The notes beneath the pieces were generated by a model that was given only the letters and a program-made list of their open reading frames with translations, ran no database searches and had not been told where the DNA came from. A DNA stretch of 64,000 nt from Adiantum capillus-veneris. Taxonomy: Eukaryota > Streptophyta > Polypodiopsida > Polypodiales > Pteridaceae. Positions 22,072 to 32,448 of the stretch are shown here, in pieces; the stretch's first letter is position 1, and every line of letters starts with the position of its first letter. The position numbers and the translations under genes are program-made. The stretch is taken from NCBI GenBank assembly GCA_014529385.2, contig CM043967.1, forward strand, positions 10,740,001 through 10,804,000, read 5' to 3'.

Positions 22072-22689
22072 ATCTACTTAATCTCTACATCCTCTCTATC
22101 TACTCTATCCACACCTCTCTCTACACCCTAATATTTCTTTTAAATCCTAACCTTATCTATCTTATCTCTATATCTACCTCTCCCTACTCTCTCTACCCCA
22201 TTCTCAACTCTCTCTATTGCTACTCTCTACATATTCTCCCTCTCTACCTAATCTACATAATCTTTACCCCCACTCTATCTAATCTATGTACACCTCTCTA
22301 CACTTTAATCTCTTTAAAAATCCTAACCTTATCTATCTACTCTCTACCTAATATATATATTTGTATCTTCTCTCTACTCTCTCTATCTCCTAATCTTGAC
22401 TCTCTCTCCACGTAATCTCTATCTCTATACCCTTTATCTACTCTCTCTCCCTCTCTACCACTCTCTACACCCTCTATCCTTGTTTCTCTCTCTAATCTAA
22501 CAATCTCTCCCTACTTCCTCTCTATCTCCACTCTCTCTACATCCTCTATCCCTCTTTTCCTCTCTTTAATCTTTCTTTTTCTCTCTCTCTCTCTCTCATC
22601 CAATCTACACTATTTTAACACTTCTCCTCCCTCTAATCGCTCTTCTCTCATCTCTTTTCTTCCCTCTCTTTTCTCCTCCCTCTAATCGC

Positions 22690-22762
<73 letters not shown>

Positions 22763-22765
22763 ATT
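21270..22765. repeat. Degenerate CT-rich array
   Basis: About 1.5 kb made of CTCTCTATCTAC-type phrases on the plus strand. The phrase CCTAAATCCTAACCTTATC returns at about 21,335, 21,475, 21,675, 21,805, 22,140 and 22,315, so there is a loose higher-order unit of 130-330 bp. It contains (CT)n at 22,030-22,071 and 22,698-22,762. No gene. Confidence 0.75.
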
Positions 22766-23465
22766 TCACATACACTAAGTTGAATATTTTTCTCTCTAAT
22801 CTCTCTCTAAAGCCTTTTTTTTAATGTACAATTTATCATACTCTATCACTTTTTTTTCTAATGTTTAATACCTAATGTTGTTTTCTTTTTGTCTCTCTAT
22901 TTTTATTTCTCTAATCAACATACACATCAATTCACTCTAAGTTAACACTAATTTAACATTAAACATACAACAAGTTTAATGTAAGGTGTGATGTTTAATT
23001 TGACTTTTTATCTCTCTACTTAAACATCTATTTAACATTATCATCAAATTTACGTTAATCTCTACTTTAACATTAATTTAACATTAACCATTAAGTTTAC
23101 GTTAATCTCTCTTTCTCCCTCTCTTTTCCTCTCTCCTTTTTCTCTCTTCCTAATACACACCAATCAATCAAGCAAGTATCTACGAACTAATCACACGCCT
23201 ACAACAAACAATCAACCAAGCAAGCAAGAAGCACCTACACCAAACATGAAAGAGGTACAAACTCATTGAATCTAACTTTTCTAATGTGTGTGTGTGTGTG
23301 TGTTTTTAAGACAATGGGGAGGGGAGATTTTGTAGAAGCTTACCTCTTGTGTTCCTCTAACATTCGAGTCTTCTTGTGGTCCTCTTGTGTAGAGCCCTCT
23401 TGCGGTCCGCCTCTTCTCTCCAACAATCATCAAGTGATGGATCACTCCACCAAAGATTGATTGTG

Positions 23466-23526
<61 letters not shown>

Positions 23527-23677
23527 AGGAGAGAAAGTAGGTGAAAGAGAGAGAGAGAGAGAGAGAGAGAAGGAGAGAGAGGGATATGAGCTTTGAGAGG
23601 GAGAGAAGGAGAGAATACGGTTGTAGGTGCGATGGCAGTAGGAGTAGAAGAGCAAGGTATGCTACAAAAAACGCGGC
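22600..23677 (+). mobile_element. Transposon 5' end copy, inverted relative to 58.0-58.9 kb
   Basis: Contains AACATTAA-rich sequence, a long (GT)n, and ends in GGTATGCTACAAAAAACGCGGC. The same order, reverse complemented, is found at 58,045-58,940, where it continues into TNP2-B. A diverged form lies at 14,870-14,910 in TNP2-A. It is therefore a 5' terminal region of the TNP2-A/B family, cut at 23,677 where Copia-1 begins. No coding sequence is supported. Confidence 0.6.
23468..23524. repeat. (GT)n microsatellite
   Basis: A pure GT run of about 57 bp. A shorter CA run is at the matching place in the inverted copy (58,118-58,141). Confidence 0.95.
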
Positions 23678-23689
23678 TGGTATCAGAGC
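23678..23689 (+). promoter_or_regulatory. Copia-1 primer-binding site, tRNA-iMet type
   Basis: TGGTATCAGAGC is complementary to the 3' end of plant initiator tRNA-Met, the usual primer of Ty1/copia elements. No LTR precedes it: the base before is the last base of a different repeat. The same 12-mer occurs at 63,467-63,478 after a proper LTR end, and inverted at 30,718-30,729. Confidence 0.85.
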
Positions 23690-24772
23690 TCAGATCCAGG
23701 CTCGGGGCAGCACTGCAGGAGGCTAGAGTCACCAGCTCAGATTGGAGTGAAATTTGACAGGCGAAGACACGGCCCCAACTCTCGTGGGAGAACTCGAAGG
23801 GCTCGGTGTTGTCAGAATTTCATTCTGAGGTCATCTCAGCCACCGTTCGGCTTCGACAAAGGTCTGCGCAGGCCATTTTCGACTACGTGGTCTCGACAGG
23901 TGCAGATCCGACTCTGCAAATTTGGGGTTTTCGGCCTACGACAGCGTGTGCTGAGGATATCGACACTCCCAGAGTGTTAATTTGTGGTTGTCTACACATC
24001 GAAGGACGGCTCACAGTTCTTGGAGGCGTGTCACATACAACACGGGCGCATCTACACACAGACTGTAGGCGACATCCACTAGTTCATCAGGTAGCTTGTG
24101 TTTGCTGCTTGATATTCCAGATTTCATCCTGACATTGCAGGTACTTCCACATGGGATGTATTGTCAGAGATGATGTATGTCTGTTGAGGGTTTGCTGGCT
24201 GTGAGTCACGCAGCAAACAACCGTCGCAGCGGTTACAGCATACAGTGGGAAATTTGTGGATGTATGACTTTGTGGGAAGTCTATGTACTGTCAGATTTAC
24301 TGTAGCCTTTGTTGAGGGTCGAGTGAGGTTTTATTGAGCTGGGGGATTCTCGAATGTTGAGATCCTTTCGGTGATATAGGTCTTGGACCGATCCCTCGAG
24401 CACCCTTAGATAGGCAGCTAGGATGTATTGACTGTGAGTTAGACAGTTGGGATTGCATCTTTGCTTTACTGCCGTTGAGGCATTGTCGTAGTCTATGCTT
24501 ACAGGACACTGACAGGACAGTCAGAGACAGTACAGGTGCAGGACAAGTTTACCCACAGCTTACAGTGTGAGAGAGACAGTGTTTTTGAGCTGTTTTTTGG
24601 TCTGTTTTTTAGTACACCACATCCATTTTACAAAGGAGACTCTGTCAAAATTTATGCAGAATCTGAAGCTTTCTTGGTTCATTTGACAGGTTGATATTGG
24701 TTCAGAGGTCAGTTTACAGGGAAAACTCTGCCGAATTTTTCCCAGGAAAGTAAACTACTGTGAAGCGTAGCT
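23690..24772 (+). other. Copia-1 leader
   Basis: An untranslated leader of about 1.1 kb between primer-binding site and gag, which is long for a copia element. Open frames in it have no recognisable content. It is rich in ACAG and GACAGT words. Confidence 0.55.
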
Positions 24773-26122
24773 ATGGCTAGATCACAGGACACTGCTCTTT
24801 ACAATATCAAGAAGCTGGATGGAACCAATTTCCCATTGTGGAAGCAGCAGATTTGGCACATGTTGGTACAAAAGAAGCAGATAAAACCTATAAAGCTCAA
24901 GGGGATAAAACCAGAAGATATGGACGAAGATGAATGGAGCGAAATGGATGAATTGGCACTTTCTACCATTATGCTGACTTTGGCAGAAAGCGTTTACTTC
25001 AATGTAGCAGACGAGATGTCATCTTATCAAGCATGGTTAAAGCTGAGTGATCTTTATGAGAAGCAGAGTGCAGCTTCACAGGTATACTGGCTTAAGAAGC
25101 TTGTTGACTTGAAGATGAAAGAAGGGACACCTATGTCCAATCATCTGAATGAATTCAACACAAACTATAGTCAGTTGTCAGCTCAAGGTGTCAAGTTTGA
25201 TGAACCTGTTAGAGCTATGTTCCTGTTGATCACATTGCCGGAAAGTTGGGACACTTTTCGCACAGCTTTGAGTAATTCTGCACCTCCAGATGGTTTGAAC
25301 ATAGCAGGTGTAGAAGGAAGTCTGCTTACTGAAGAAACCAATAGAAAGACAATGGACAAAGGCAAAGGAACATCCTTAGTTGTCAGGGGAAGGACCAAAG
25401 AAAAGTACAAAGGTGGAAAGAGGAATCAGTCTCGTAGCAAGTCCCACAGTGCTAAAGGCAAGAGTGACATAGAATGCTACCATTGTGGCAAGAAGGGTCA
25501 CATGAAAAGAGACTGCACAGAATGGAAAGCAGAAAAAGGCAAAGAGAAAGCTGAAGACCATGGTGAGAAGAACAAGTCCTCAGTGAAGATTCAAGAAATA
25601 AATGTGACAAACACTGTTGCAGAGGATGACAGTCTAGTGTCAGGAGACATCTACTTCTTGAAGAATACAATGGACTCAGCTCTTCTTACAGCATCTAATG
25701 GAAATGCACTGAGTGACTGGATTATAGACTCAGGGGCATCACTTCATGTGTCTCCAAACAAGGAGTGGTTTACTTCTTATGTGACCACTAAAGATCATGT
25801 TCGGCTAGGCAATGGGCAGACATGTGAGATCTTAGGTGTTGGAGATGTTCAATTGAAGTTTCAGAATGGCTCTTCTTTCACGCTGAAGAATGTGAGACAT
25901 GTTCCCGCAATTACAAAGAGCTTGATCAGCACAGGTTTACTTGATGATGCTGGCTACGTCACCACTTTTGGACAGAACATGTGGAAGATATCCAAGGGTT
26001 CCATGACAGTAGCACATGGAGTAAAGTCTGGAGGACTTTACATGATTTATGTATCAAATGTCTCTAAAAATGTAATCAATGTAACCGAGCAGCCGAACGT
26101 TTCTTTGTGGCATAGCCGTTAG
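24773..26122 (+). pseudogene. Copia-1 Gag, protease and start of integrase
   Basis: 449 codons in one frame. Gag opens MARSQDTALYNIKKLDGTNF with the FPLWKQQIWHML segment of copia gag. A zinc knuckle CYHCGKKGHMKRDC lies at about residue 236. The aspartic protease active site WIIDSGASLHVSP follows at about residue 320, then the GAG-pre-integrase region ending in LWHSR. The frame breaks there at 26,120, where one T is missing before GGACATATG, and the expected integrase zinc-finger start continues in another frame. The start codon is well placed, 12 codons before the first conserved block. In function this encodes shell, protease and polyprotein linkage. Confidence 0.92.
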
Positions 26123-28179
26123 GACATATGTCCAAGAAGGGAATGGAAATCTTGTCTCGTTCTGGTTATTTTCCTGGCTTTTCATTTAATGATTTTGAAT
26201 TCTGTGAACATTGTCTGTATGGTAAGTAAACACAGCAGCCACATAAGCATAGAAACAGTAGAAGAGATACACAGTTGGCACTTGTTCATAGTGATTTGTG
26301 TGGACCTATGCCTAACCTATCTCTAGGGGGAGCTTCTTACTTTATGACATTTATAGATGATTACTCAAGGAAAGTATGGGTTTACTTTCTCAAGCACAAG
26401 GATGAAGCGTTTAGTGTTTTTAAAACGTTTGTGACACTTGTGGAGAATCAGAGTGGCAAGAAGCTTAAATGCTTATGCACTGACAATGGTGGAGAGTATG
26501 TTTCAAAGGCCTTTCAGGACTTTTGTGAGTCAAAAGGTATAAAACGTGAACTTACTGCTCCTTACAATCCTCCTCAAAATGGTGTTGCTGAGAGGATGAA
26601 TAGGACCATACAAGAGAAGGTTAGAAGTATGTTGTCTAATGCACAGCTGCCAAATGGGTTTTGGGTTGAAGCTGTATCAACAGCTGTTCATCTTGTAAAT
26701 AGATCTCCTAGCAAGGTTTTGCAGAAGGATTCAGTGCCAGAGATGGTATGGTCAGGCAAAATGCCCTCATACAGAGTCTTTGGTTGTGAGGCATATACTC
26801 ACGTTCCAAAGGAATTTAGGAACAAACTTGAGCCAAAGAGTAGAAAGTGCATCTTTCTAGGCTATGGTAATTCTAGTGAGATGGGGTACAGACTTTGGGA
26901 TCCCGAATCCAGAAAGGTTGTCCGCAGCAATGATGTTCACTTTAATGAATCCAAATATCATTCTAAACCAGAGAGGGTTGAGGAGATTAGAAGAGTTGTC
27001 TTCCAAGAAGATGGACCTGCACGTGCAAGACAAAATGTCAGGGCTCAAGAGGAGCAAGGACAGGATAGAGTGGAACCACAGGTTGTGGCTGAGCCTGAGC
27101 CACCTATTGTGCGTAGATCTGGACGTGTCACGCGACCTCCTGATAGGTTTGTTCCATCTATGAATTATGTCATGTTGACTGATTGCAATGAGCCTTCATG
27201 TTACAAGGAAGCAGTGCAAATGAAGGACTCTTGGAATTGGCAATTGGCCATGCAGTCAGAGATGACAGCTCTCCATAAAAACCAGACATGGAAGCTAGTT
27301 AAATTACCACAGGGCAAAAAGGCTCTACCTTGTAAATGGGTTTACAGGTATAAGATCACCACTCATGATAGTCAGCCAAAGTACAAAGCAAGGCTTGTTG
27401 CCAAGGGCTTTAAGCAAGAACAAGGCATTGACTTTGATGAAGTCTTCTCTCCGGTGATCAAGATGACTACATTGAGATGCTTTCTTGCATTGGTTGCCAT
27501 ATTAGATTTGGTGTTGCACCAAATGGATGTCAAGATAGCGTTCTTGCATGGTGATTTAGATGTGGAAATTTACATGGAGCAGCCAAAAGGGTTTGTTGAG
27601 AAAGGCAAGGAAGATTGGGTATGCCAGTTGTTAAAGAGTCTTTATGGCTTAAAACAATCACCGAGGGCATGGTACCATAAATTCCACAAGTTTATGCTTT
27701 CTCAAGGCTACAAACGTAGTGAGTTCGATCACTGTCTATATACAAAGAAGGCTAAGGATGGTAGTTGGCTGATCCTTATTTTGTATGTGGATGACATGTT
27801 GATTGCTGGCAAGCACTTGGAAGAAATTTCAGCTTTGAAGTCAAAGATGGCAAAATCGTTTGACATGAAAGACATGGGTGAGGCAAGTCATATACTTGGT
27901 ATGCGCATTGAGAGAGACAGATCAAAGAAGTTGATTTGGTTATCTCAAACAGAGTATATTGACAAGGTTTTGCAACGTTTCAATATGGAGAAGGGAAAGG
28001 CACTGAGTGTTCCATTGCCACCATATGTGAAACTTAGCAAACAAGATTGTCATGTGTCTGAGGAAGAACAAGCTGAAATGGATAAGATTCCATATGCGTC
28101 TGCAGTGGGTAGTTTGATGTATGCAATGATTGCTACTCGCCCAGACATTGCATTTGCAGTGGGAGTAGTAAGTTGATAC
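26123..28179 (+). pseudogene. Copia-1 integrase and reverse transcriptase
   Basis: After the frameshift the polyprotein continues. The HHCC region (CEHCLYGK) is hit by a TAA near 26,227. The integrase core then has LVHSDLCGPM, FIDDYSRKVWVYF, CTDNGGEYVS and the NGVAERMNRT segment with its catalytic Glu. Reverse transcriptase has WKLVKLPQGKKALPCKWVYR, YKARLVAKGFKQ, QMDVKIAFLHGDL with the first catalytic Asp, LYGLKQSPRAWY, and LYVDDMLIAG, the YVDD box. The order IN before RT marks Ty1/copia. A TGA at 28,174-28,176 replaces an expected Arg codon before YMSNPGKKHW. Apart from these lesions it is intact. Confidence 0.93.
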
Positions 28180-28743
28180 ATGTCAAACCCAGGCAAGAAA
28201 CATTGGGAGGCAGTGAAAGGAATATTGAGATACCTGAAATCTACAAAGAGTATGCGTATATGCTATGGGAGTCAGGAGCTAAGTGTAAAGGGTTTTACAG
28301 ACTCAGATTATGCAGGTGACTTAGACAACCGAAGGTCTACGTCAGGGTATGTCTTTACATTGGCTGGTGGAGCAGTATCATGGCGTTCTAGATTACAAGA
28401 TTGTGTTACTCAGTCTACTACAGAGGCTGAATATGTTGCAGCATCAGAGGCATGCAAAGAATCAATTTGGCTTAATCGACTAGTAACAGATTTGGGAATC
28501 AAAGAAGAGATGCCTGTGTTATATTGTGATAGTCAAAGTGCTATACAATTGGCTCGCAATCCAGTTTATCACTCAAAGACAAAGCATGTGGATGTGAAGT
28601 ATCATTTCATCAGGGAAATGCTCGAGGATAAGCAACTTCAGCTTGTCAAAGTTCACACCACAGAAAATCCTGCTGATCTACTTACAAAAGGACTTCCCTC
28701 AGAGAGCTTTGCGCATTTTCGCAAGCAGTTAGGTGTAGGGTAG
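28180..28743 (+). pseudogene. Copia-1 RNase H
   Basis: The same frame as the RT. It contains GFTDSDYAGDLDNRRSTSGY, the copia RNase H hallmark, then SWRSRLQDCVTQSTTEAEY, CDSQSAIQLARNPVYH and KHVDVKYHFIRE. It ends in LLTKGLPSESFAHFR just before the TAG at 28,741. RNase H degrades the RNA template during reverse transcription. It ends 79 bp before the polypurine tract. Confidence 0.93.
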
Positions 28744-28821
28744 TACATCACTTCTCTACATCTCTTGTATATTAGCTTGTATAGTAGCTTCTCTCACACG
28801 TAAAGTACCACATTGGACTTT

Positions 28822-28832
28822 AAGTGGGAGGT
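28822..28832 (+). promoter_or_regulatory. Copia-1 polypurine tract
   Basis: AAGTGGGAGGT directly before the TGTTGGGG start of the 3' LTR, the expected plus-strand primer of a copia element. Confidence 0.85.
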
Positions 28833-29020
28833 TGTTGGGGTATAAAGCCCAATGTGGTCGCCCAGGTAAGTGGGCGGGCCGCCAGGTATGTACACATATT
28901 CTTTTGTAAAAACCTAATAAGAAATCACTATGCTCTACACATTACAGTAGAGCGAGTTCACCATATCGTCGTGCTCTTCTTCTCGCACTCTCTCTCACGT
29001 CACACTTCCACTCGTACTCC
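28833..29020 (+). repeat. Copia-1 3' LTR, truncated
   Basis: Begins TGTTGGGGTATAAAGCCC after the polypurine tract and runs to about 29,020, where sequence of a minus-strand gag begins. It lacks a CA end and any following target-site copy. No matching LTR precedes the primer-binding site at 23,678. The length of the intact LTR is therefore unknown. Confidence 0.7.
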
Positions 29021-30354
29021 TTCACTTAAAACATTTATGGTCCTTGCAAAAAGTCCTTGCTCCCCACACTTAAAACATTTATGGTCCTTCAAGCTCTTCA
29101 GGAGAGAGTTTGTTTTTACCTTTGTAAACTCCCTTCTCCTTGGATCGATTGTTGTTGTTGTTGTTGTTGGAATTACCTTGGGAAGAATTTTGGGCATTGG
29201 TTTTCCCCTTTGCATCATTTTTGTCTTTGTTTTCCATGGGCTTGATATTCCGTCTAGCCCCTTGCTGGAAATTGATGCGTGAAGCAACCATGGTGTGGTG
29301 GATTACTTTGGTGATAAAACCAGGCCGTTGGGAATTGACGTACTCGACCATCTCTTTAGGTAATCCCACACAAGATTGTTGCTTTGACTCGGCAAAGTCT
29401 ATCTTTTGGAAGACAATATCCTTGAGATGTAAATCCCAAAACTTCTCCACATATTTGTGAATAGATTCATGGGAGAGACGCTTCAAACTGCACCATTCGG
29501 TAAGCACTTTGTCCTTTGCATTGCTTGCAAGGAATCGCTTCATGATGGAAACTCATAGTTTTCCATGTCTTTGGGGCTTTGTCGCTGCCATGAAGGCTAG
29601 CCCAGCATTGACCAACCCATTTTTAGAAGTGCATAGCTACATGGTGTAGCTTGCAAGACTCTGTGAAGCCCTCATCTCCAAAGGCCGCATCAAATTGTTG
29701 GATGAAGGCCAATACTTTGTCGATAGCACCAAAGGTGCCATCATAGGTGAGAAAAGAGATATTCTTTCCTCCCTCTTTGAACTTCTTGAGCTTTTGTGAC
29801 CTTCCCCATGCAGGGTAAGGTTTGTGATATCCTCCCTTTTTGTATTATCTAGGAGAATAGTCATAGCTTACGTTGGAAGAGGGGGAAGGTGAAGAAGAAG
29901 GGGAAGAGGATGATCTCTTTCTTGCACTTTTCTTCCTTTATTTCCTCTCTTCCATTTTGTAGTGATGAGGAGAAGGATTGTGGGTTGATCGTTTCCTCTT
30001 GGGAGGAGTTGGCGATCGTCTAGACCATCGTCTTCGTGGAGCCACATCTTCAGAGGAACTTAGAGATTCATTACTTTCTTGCTCTTTGGATTCCTCCTCT
30101 CGTATGGGAGAGAGTCTTCTTTTGGGGGTCTCTTCAAGAGGCCTCCTAAGCTCTCTCTCCTCTTTGAGAGGAAGGAAAATCCCATAAGCGTGAAGTTGTT
30201 GAGTAACTTTGGCTTGCAAATCAGGGTTGCCCATAGCTTGTTGCAACCTAGTAAGAAGATAATTGACAAACATGGGGGCATCATCATTAGCACCTTCATG
30301 GACAAAATCAAAGTTATCAATGTTCATTCTACTCTCTTGGTTATTGCCAGCCAT
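29021..30354 (-). pseudogene. Ty3-3 Gag (fragment of a third LTR element)
   Basis: Starts MAGNNQESRMNIDNFDF and has a Ser/Arg-rich stretch with RRRWSRRSPTPPKRKR. It then has a gag-like core read in several frames, including KYVEKFWDLHLK and QQGARRNIKPM, an Asn run coded by a TTG microsatellite (29,146-29,170), and a zinc knuckle DHKCFKCGEQG near 29,050. A 21 bp direct repeat at 29,024-29,044 and 29,068-29,088 covers the knuckle. The element stops there, against the Copia-1 LTR. PR, RT and IN are absent. The core looks like plant Ty3-type Gag, but a copia origin cannot be excluded. Confidence 0.7.
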
Positions 30355-30717
30355 ATTAACAAAATTTTTGTGTTTACTTAGTGTATGCTTTGGTAATTCA
30401 AAACCTTAGTTGCTACTCCTCTTAGCCTTTGAAAATCGGCACTTAAGTATCTAAACCCATGGATCAAATTGGTTAATATTTCAGAATTGGTGAGGGCTAG
30501 CTCCTTTCGGACTTCTTATCGCTCAATAATGGTAAATCCTAGGCAAGTCCATTATTAAGACCGAAGCTCCTAAGGTGTGCACCATATCTAACATAGTGGG
30601 CTCAAAAAAACTGATAATAGATCCCAATCCCACTTACCCTAACATAATTAACAAAATCAACCCATTACTAGGCTACTTAAGGACCTCTCTTCTTAAGCAA
30701 GAAAAGAGAAACCAAAT
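30355..30717 (-). other. Ty3-3 leader
   Basis: Non-coding stretch between the primer-binding site at 30,718-30,729 and the Gag start codon. No gene seen. Confidence 0.55.
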
Positions 30718-30729
30718 GCTCTGATACCA
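30718..30729 (-). promoter_or_regulatory. Ty3-3 primer-binding site, tRNA-iMet type
   Basis: On the minus strand TGGTATCAGAGC, continuing ATTTGG. An LTR should lie just above this position. Instead, the last codons of the Ty3-2 second protease abut it within about two bases. Confidence 0.85.
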
Positions 30730-30730
30730 A

Positions 30731-31127
30731 TGTAATGTAAATGTCCATCCACATGAGTCCTAGGTTTATATTACCCTCCATAGTTCCAACAGGCATGACC
30801 AAAAAGTCTTGAGATACAACCCCAATGACTGACATAAGTGTGCCAGATTCCAAAAACTGCAGTTTTTTTCTTGTTGACATCCTTGACTTGGATAATACTC
30901 TCAGATAGAGGTGGCTTCCCTAACTGACACCACACCCCATATGATAGCAGATTATATTTAGCACCCGTGTCCAATAAGGCGTTATGTAGCACTTTTCCAT
31001 AGGTGTTGTTTAGCTCAATAGGGTATCGTAGAGGTGTGTCAGAGTCCAACCAATCTTCGTCGATTTCAACGTGGAATGCATGTGTGACTCCAAGGTTAGC
31101 CTCTTGTTTTCGTCTTATACGTTGTTA
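30731..31127 (-). pseudogene. Second retropepsin-like domain of Ty3-2, downstream of integrase
   Basis: In the same frame as the Ty3-2 integrase, after a single TAA at 31,125-31,127, the sequence continues through about 25 linker residues into an aspartic protease-like domain. The active site LLDTGAKYNLLS lies at about 30,943-30,980. After a frameshift near 30,860 the body continues with SQDFLVMPVGTMEG and the closing NLGLMWMDIY, which aligns with MLLGQPWQKEY in Ty3-1. It is cut at 30,731 by Ty3-3. The conventional protease of Ty3-2 at 34,996-35,490 has DGGA instead of DSGA or DTGA, while this second one keeps DTGA. Confidence 0.78.
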
Positions 31128-32440
31128 TCGCTCCTTAGCCTCAGCTTGAGCTTGTATTTTCTTCAATTCTATTTGTGCCTTGGCTGCCTTTTTGGTATGG
31201 ATGGCACGCAACTTCTCTTGGCTTAAAGGATCATAGTATCTTTTAAATTTGCTCCCATTGAGGAATCCAATGGTTTCAACTCCATCAAGAGTCTCCACAC
31301 GAATGGTTCCTTGTAGGGTGATCTCACATACTCTATTTGGTCCTTTTCCCGCATATTTCAACTTTTTCTTTTCATTACGCACTCCATACATAAGGACTTT
31401 ATCACCAACATTGATATCTTTGTTCTTTAGATGACGGTCAAACCATTTCTTCCTCCTATCTTTCTCCACAAGTGCATTTTGCACAGCTAATTGCCTCTCT
31501 TCATGTAGCCTTTCAAGGATATATAATCTCTCAACTAAGGGGTTACCATCCCAACCTTCTTGAGAAGCTACTCGAAGACTAGGAACGACAAACTCCCATG
31601 GCATAACCACTTCTTGGCCATACACCATCTTGAATGGTGTGCAGTTAATGGAAACTTTATACGCAGTACGATAAGCCCATAGAGCTGATGTAAGCTTTAA
31701 ATCCCAATCTGTGCGATGAGCTTCCACCGTTTTGGTTAAGATAGAGATTAAGGTCTTATTGGTGCTCTCAGCTTGGCCATTTGCTTGTGGATAATAAGGT
31801 GTGGATTTATGGTGAGCTATCATAAAGTTGGTAGTGAGTTTTTTTTTTACTCCATTTATAAAATGAGTACCATTGTCACTCACAATCTCAAAGGGATAAC
31901 TAAATCTTGTAATAATGTTCTCAAAGAGAAACTTGACAGTTGACCTCGCATCAACCTTACGTGTCGCCCTGGCTTCCGCCCACTTTGTCACATAGTTAGT
32001 GGAAAGGATAATATATCGAGATTGAGTGCTACGAGCTGCCGGACTAATTGGGCCTACAAAGTCCAAACCCCATTTTTCAAATGGTTGAGTCACTTTAACA
32101 GGATGTAAGGGCATCCTATCCTTTCGTTGTGTGATCTTGTAACATTGGCAATCATTACATCCTTTTGCAAAAAGTGATGCATCCTTAAATAAGGTTGGCC
32201 ACCAATAGCCTAATTGCAACATCTTTCTAGCTTTTAGTTCCCCTGAGAAATGTCCTCCGGCTATACCCATGTGGGCTTCTTGCAGTATGTATAAATACTC
32301 ATCCTCACAAGCACAACGTCTAAGAAGATCATCCTTCCTTATCCTGTAAGAGTTCCCGCAATAAGAGAGTAAGGTTCACATTCTTTTAACAATTTTCGAG
32401 CTCTCTCTTTACGAAGCTCTTTGGGTGGAAAACCATTAAC
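31125..32440 (-). pseudogene. Ty3-2 integrase
   Basis: The main open part (31,125-32,270) starts inside the HHCC finger with GIAGGHFSGELKARK, WWPTLF and CNDCQCYK. It has the core with KWGLDFVGPI, IVSDNGTHFING and the YYPQANGQAESTNKT segment with its catalytic Glu. It ends in the GPY/F-like domain with GKGPNRVCEI and a Lys/Glu coiled tail. Upstream, 32,270-32,440 gives the finger lead-in in another frame. It is nearly intact apart from a frameshift near 32,300. It differs from Ty3-1 in having one HHCC module only. Confidence 0.92.
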
Positions 32441-32448
32441 TAGAAAGT

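Noticed and set aside
21300-22400. Telomeric repeat array suggested by AAACCCTAATC and CCCTA words
   Set aside because: No two successive CCCTAAA units. The words belong to a CT-rich degenerate array.
24680-24730. An alternative primer-binding site for Copia-1 near ATTGGTTCAGAGGTCAG
   Set aside because: It has several mismatches to the iMet site, while a perfect 12-mer exists at 23,678.
26857-27163. Open frames on the other strand or in other frames of Copia-1
   Set aside because: They overlap conserved integrase coding and have no domain of their own.
28900-29100. Reading the copia 3' LTR as continuing into 29.1 kb
   Set aside because: From about 29,021 the minus strand codes for a Gag zinc knuckle, so the LTR must have ended or been cut.
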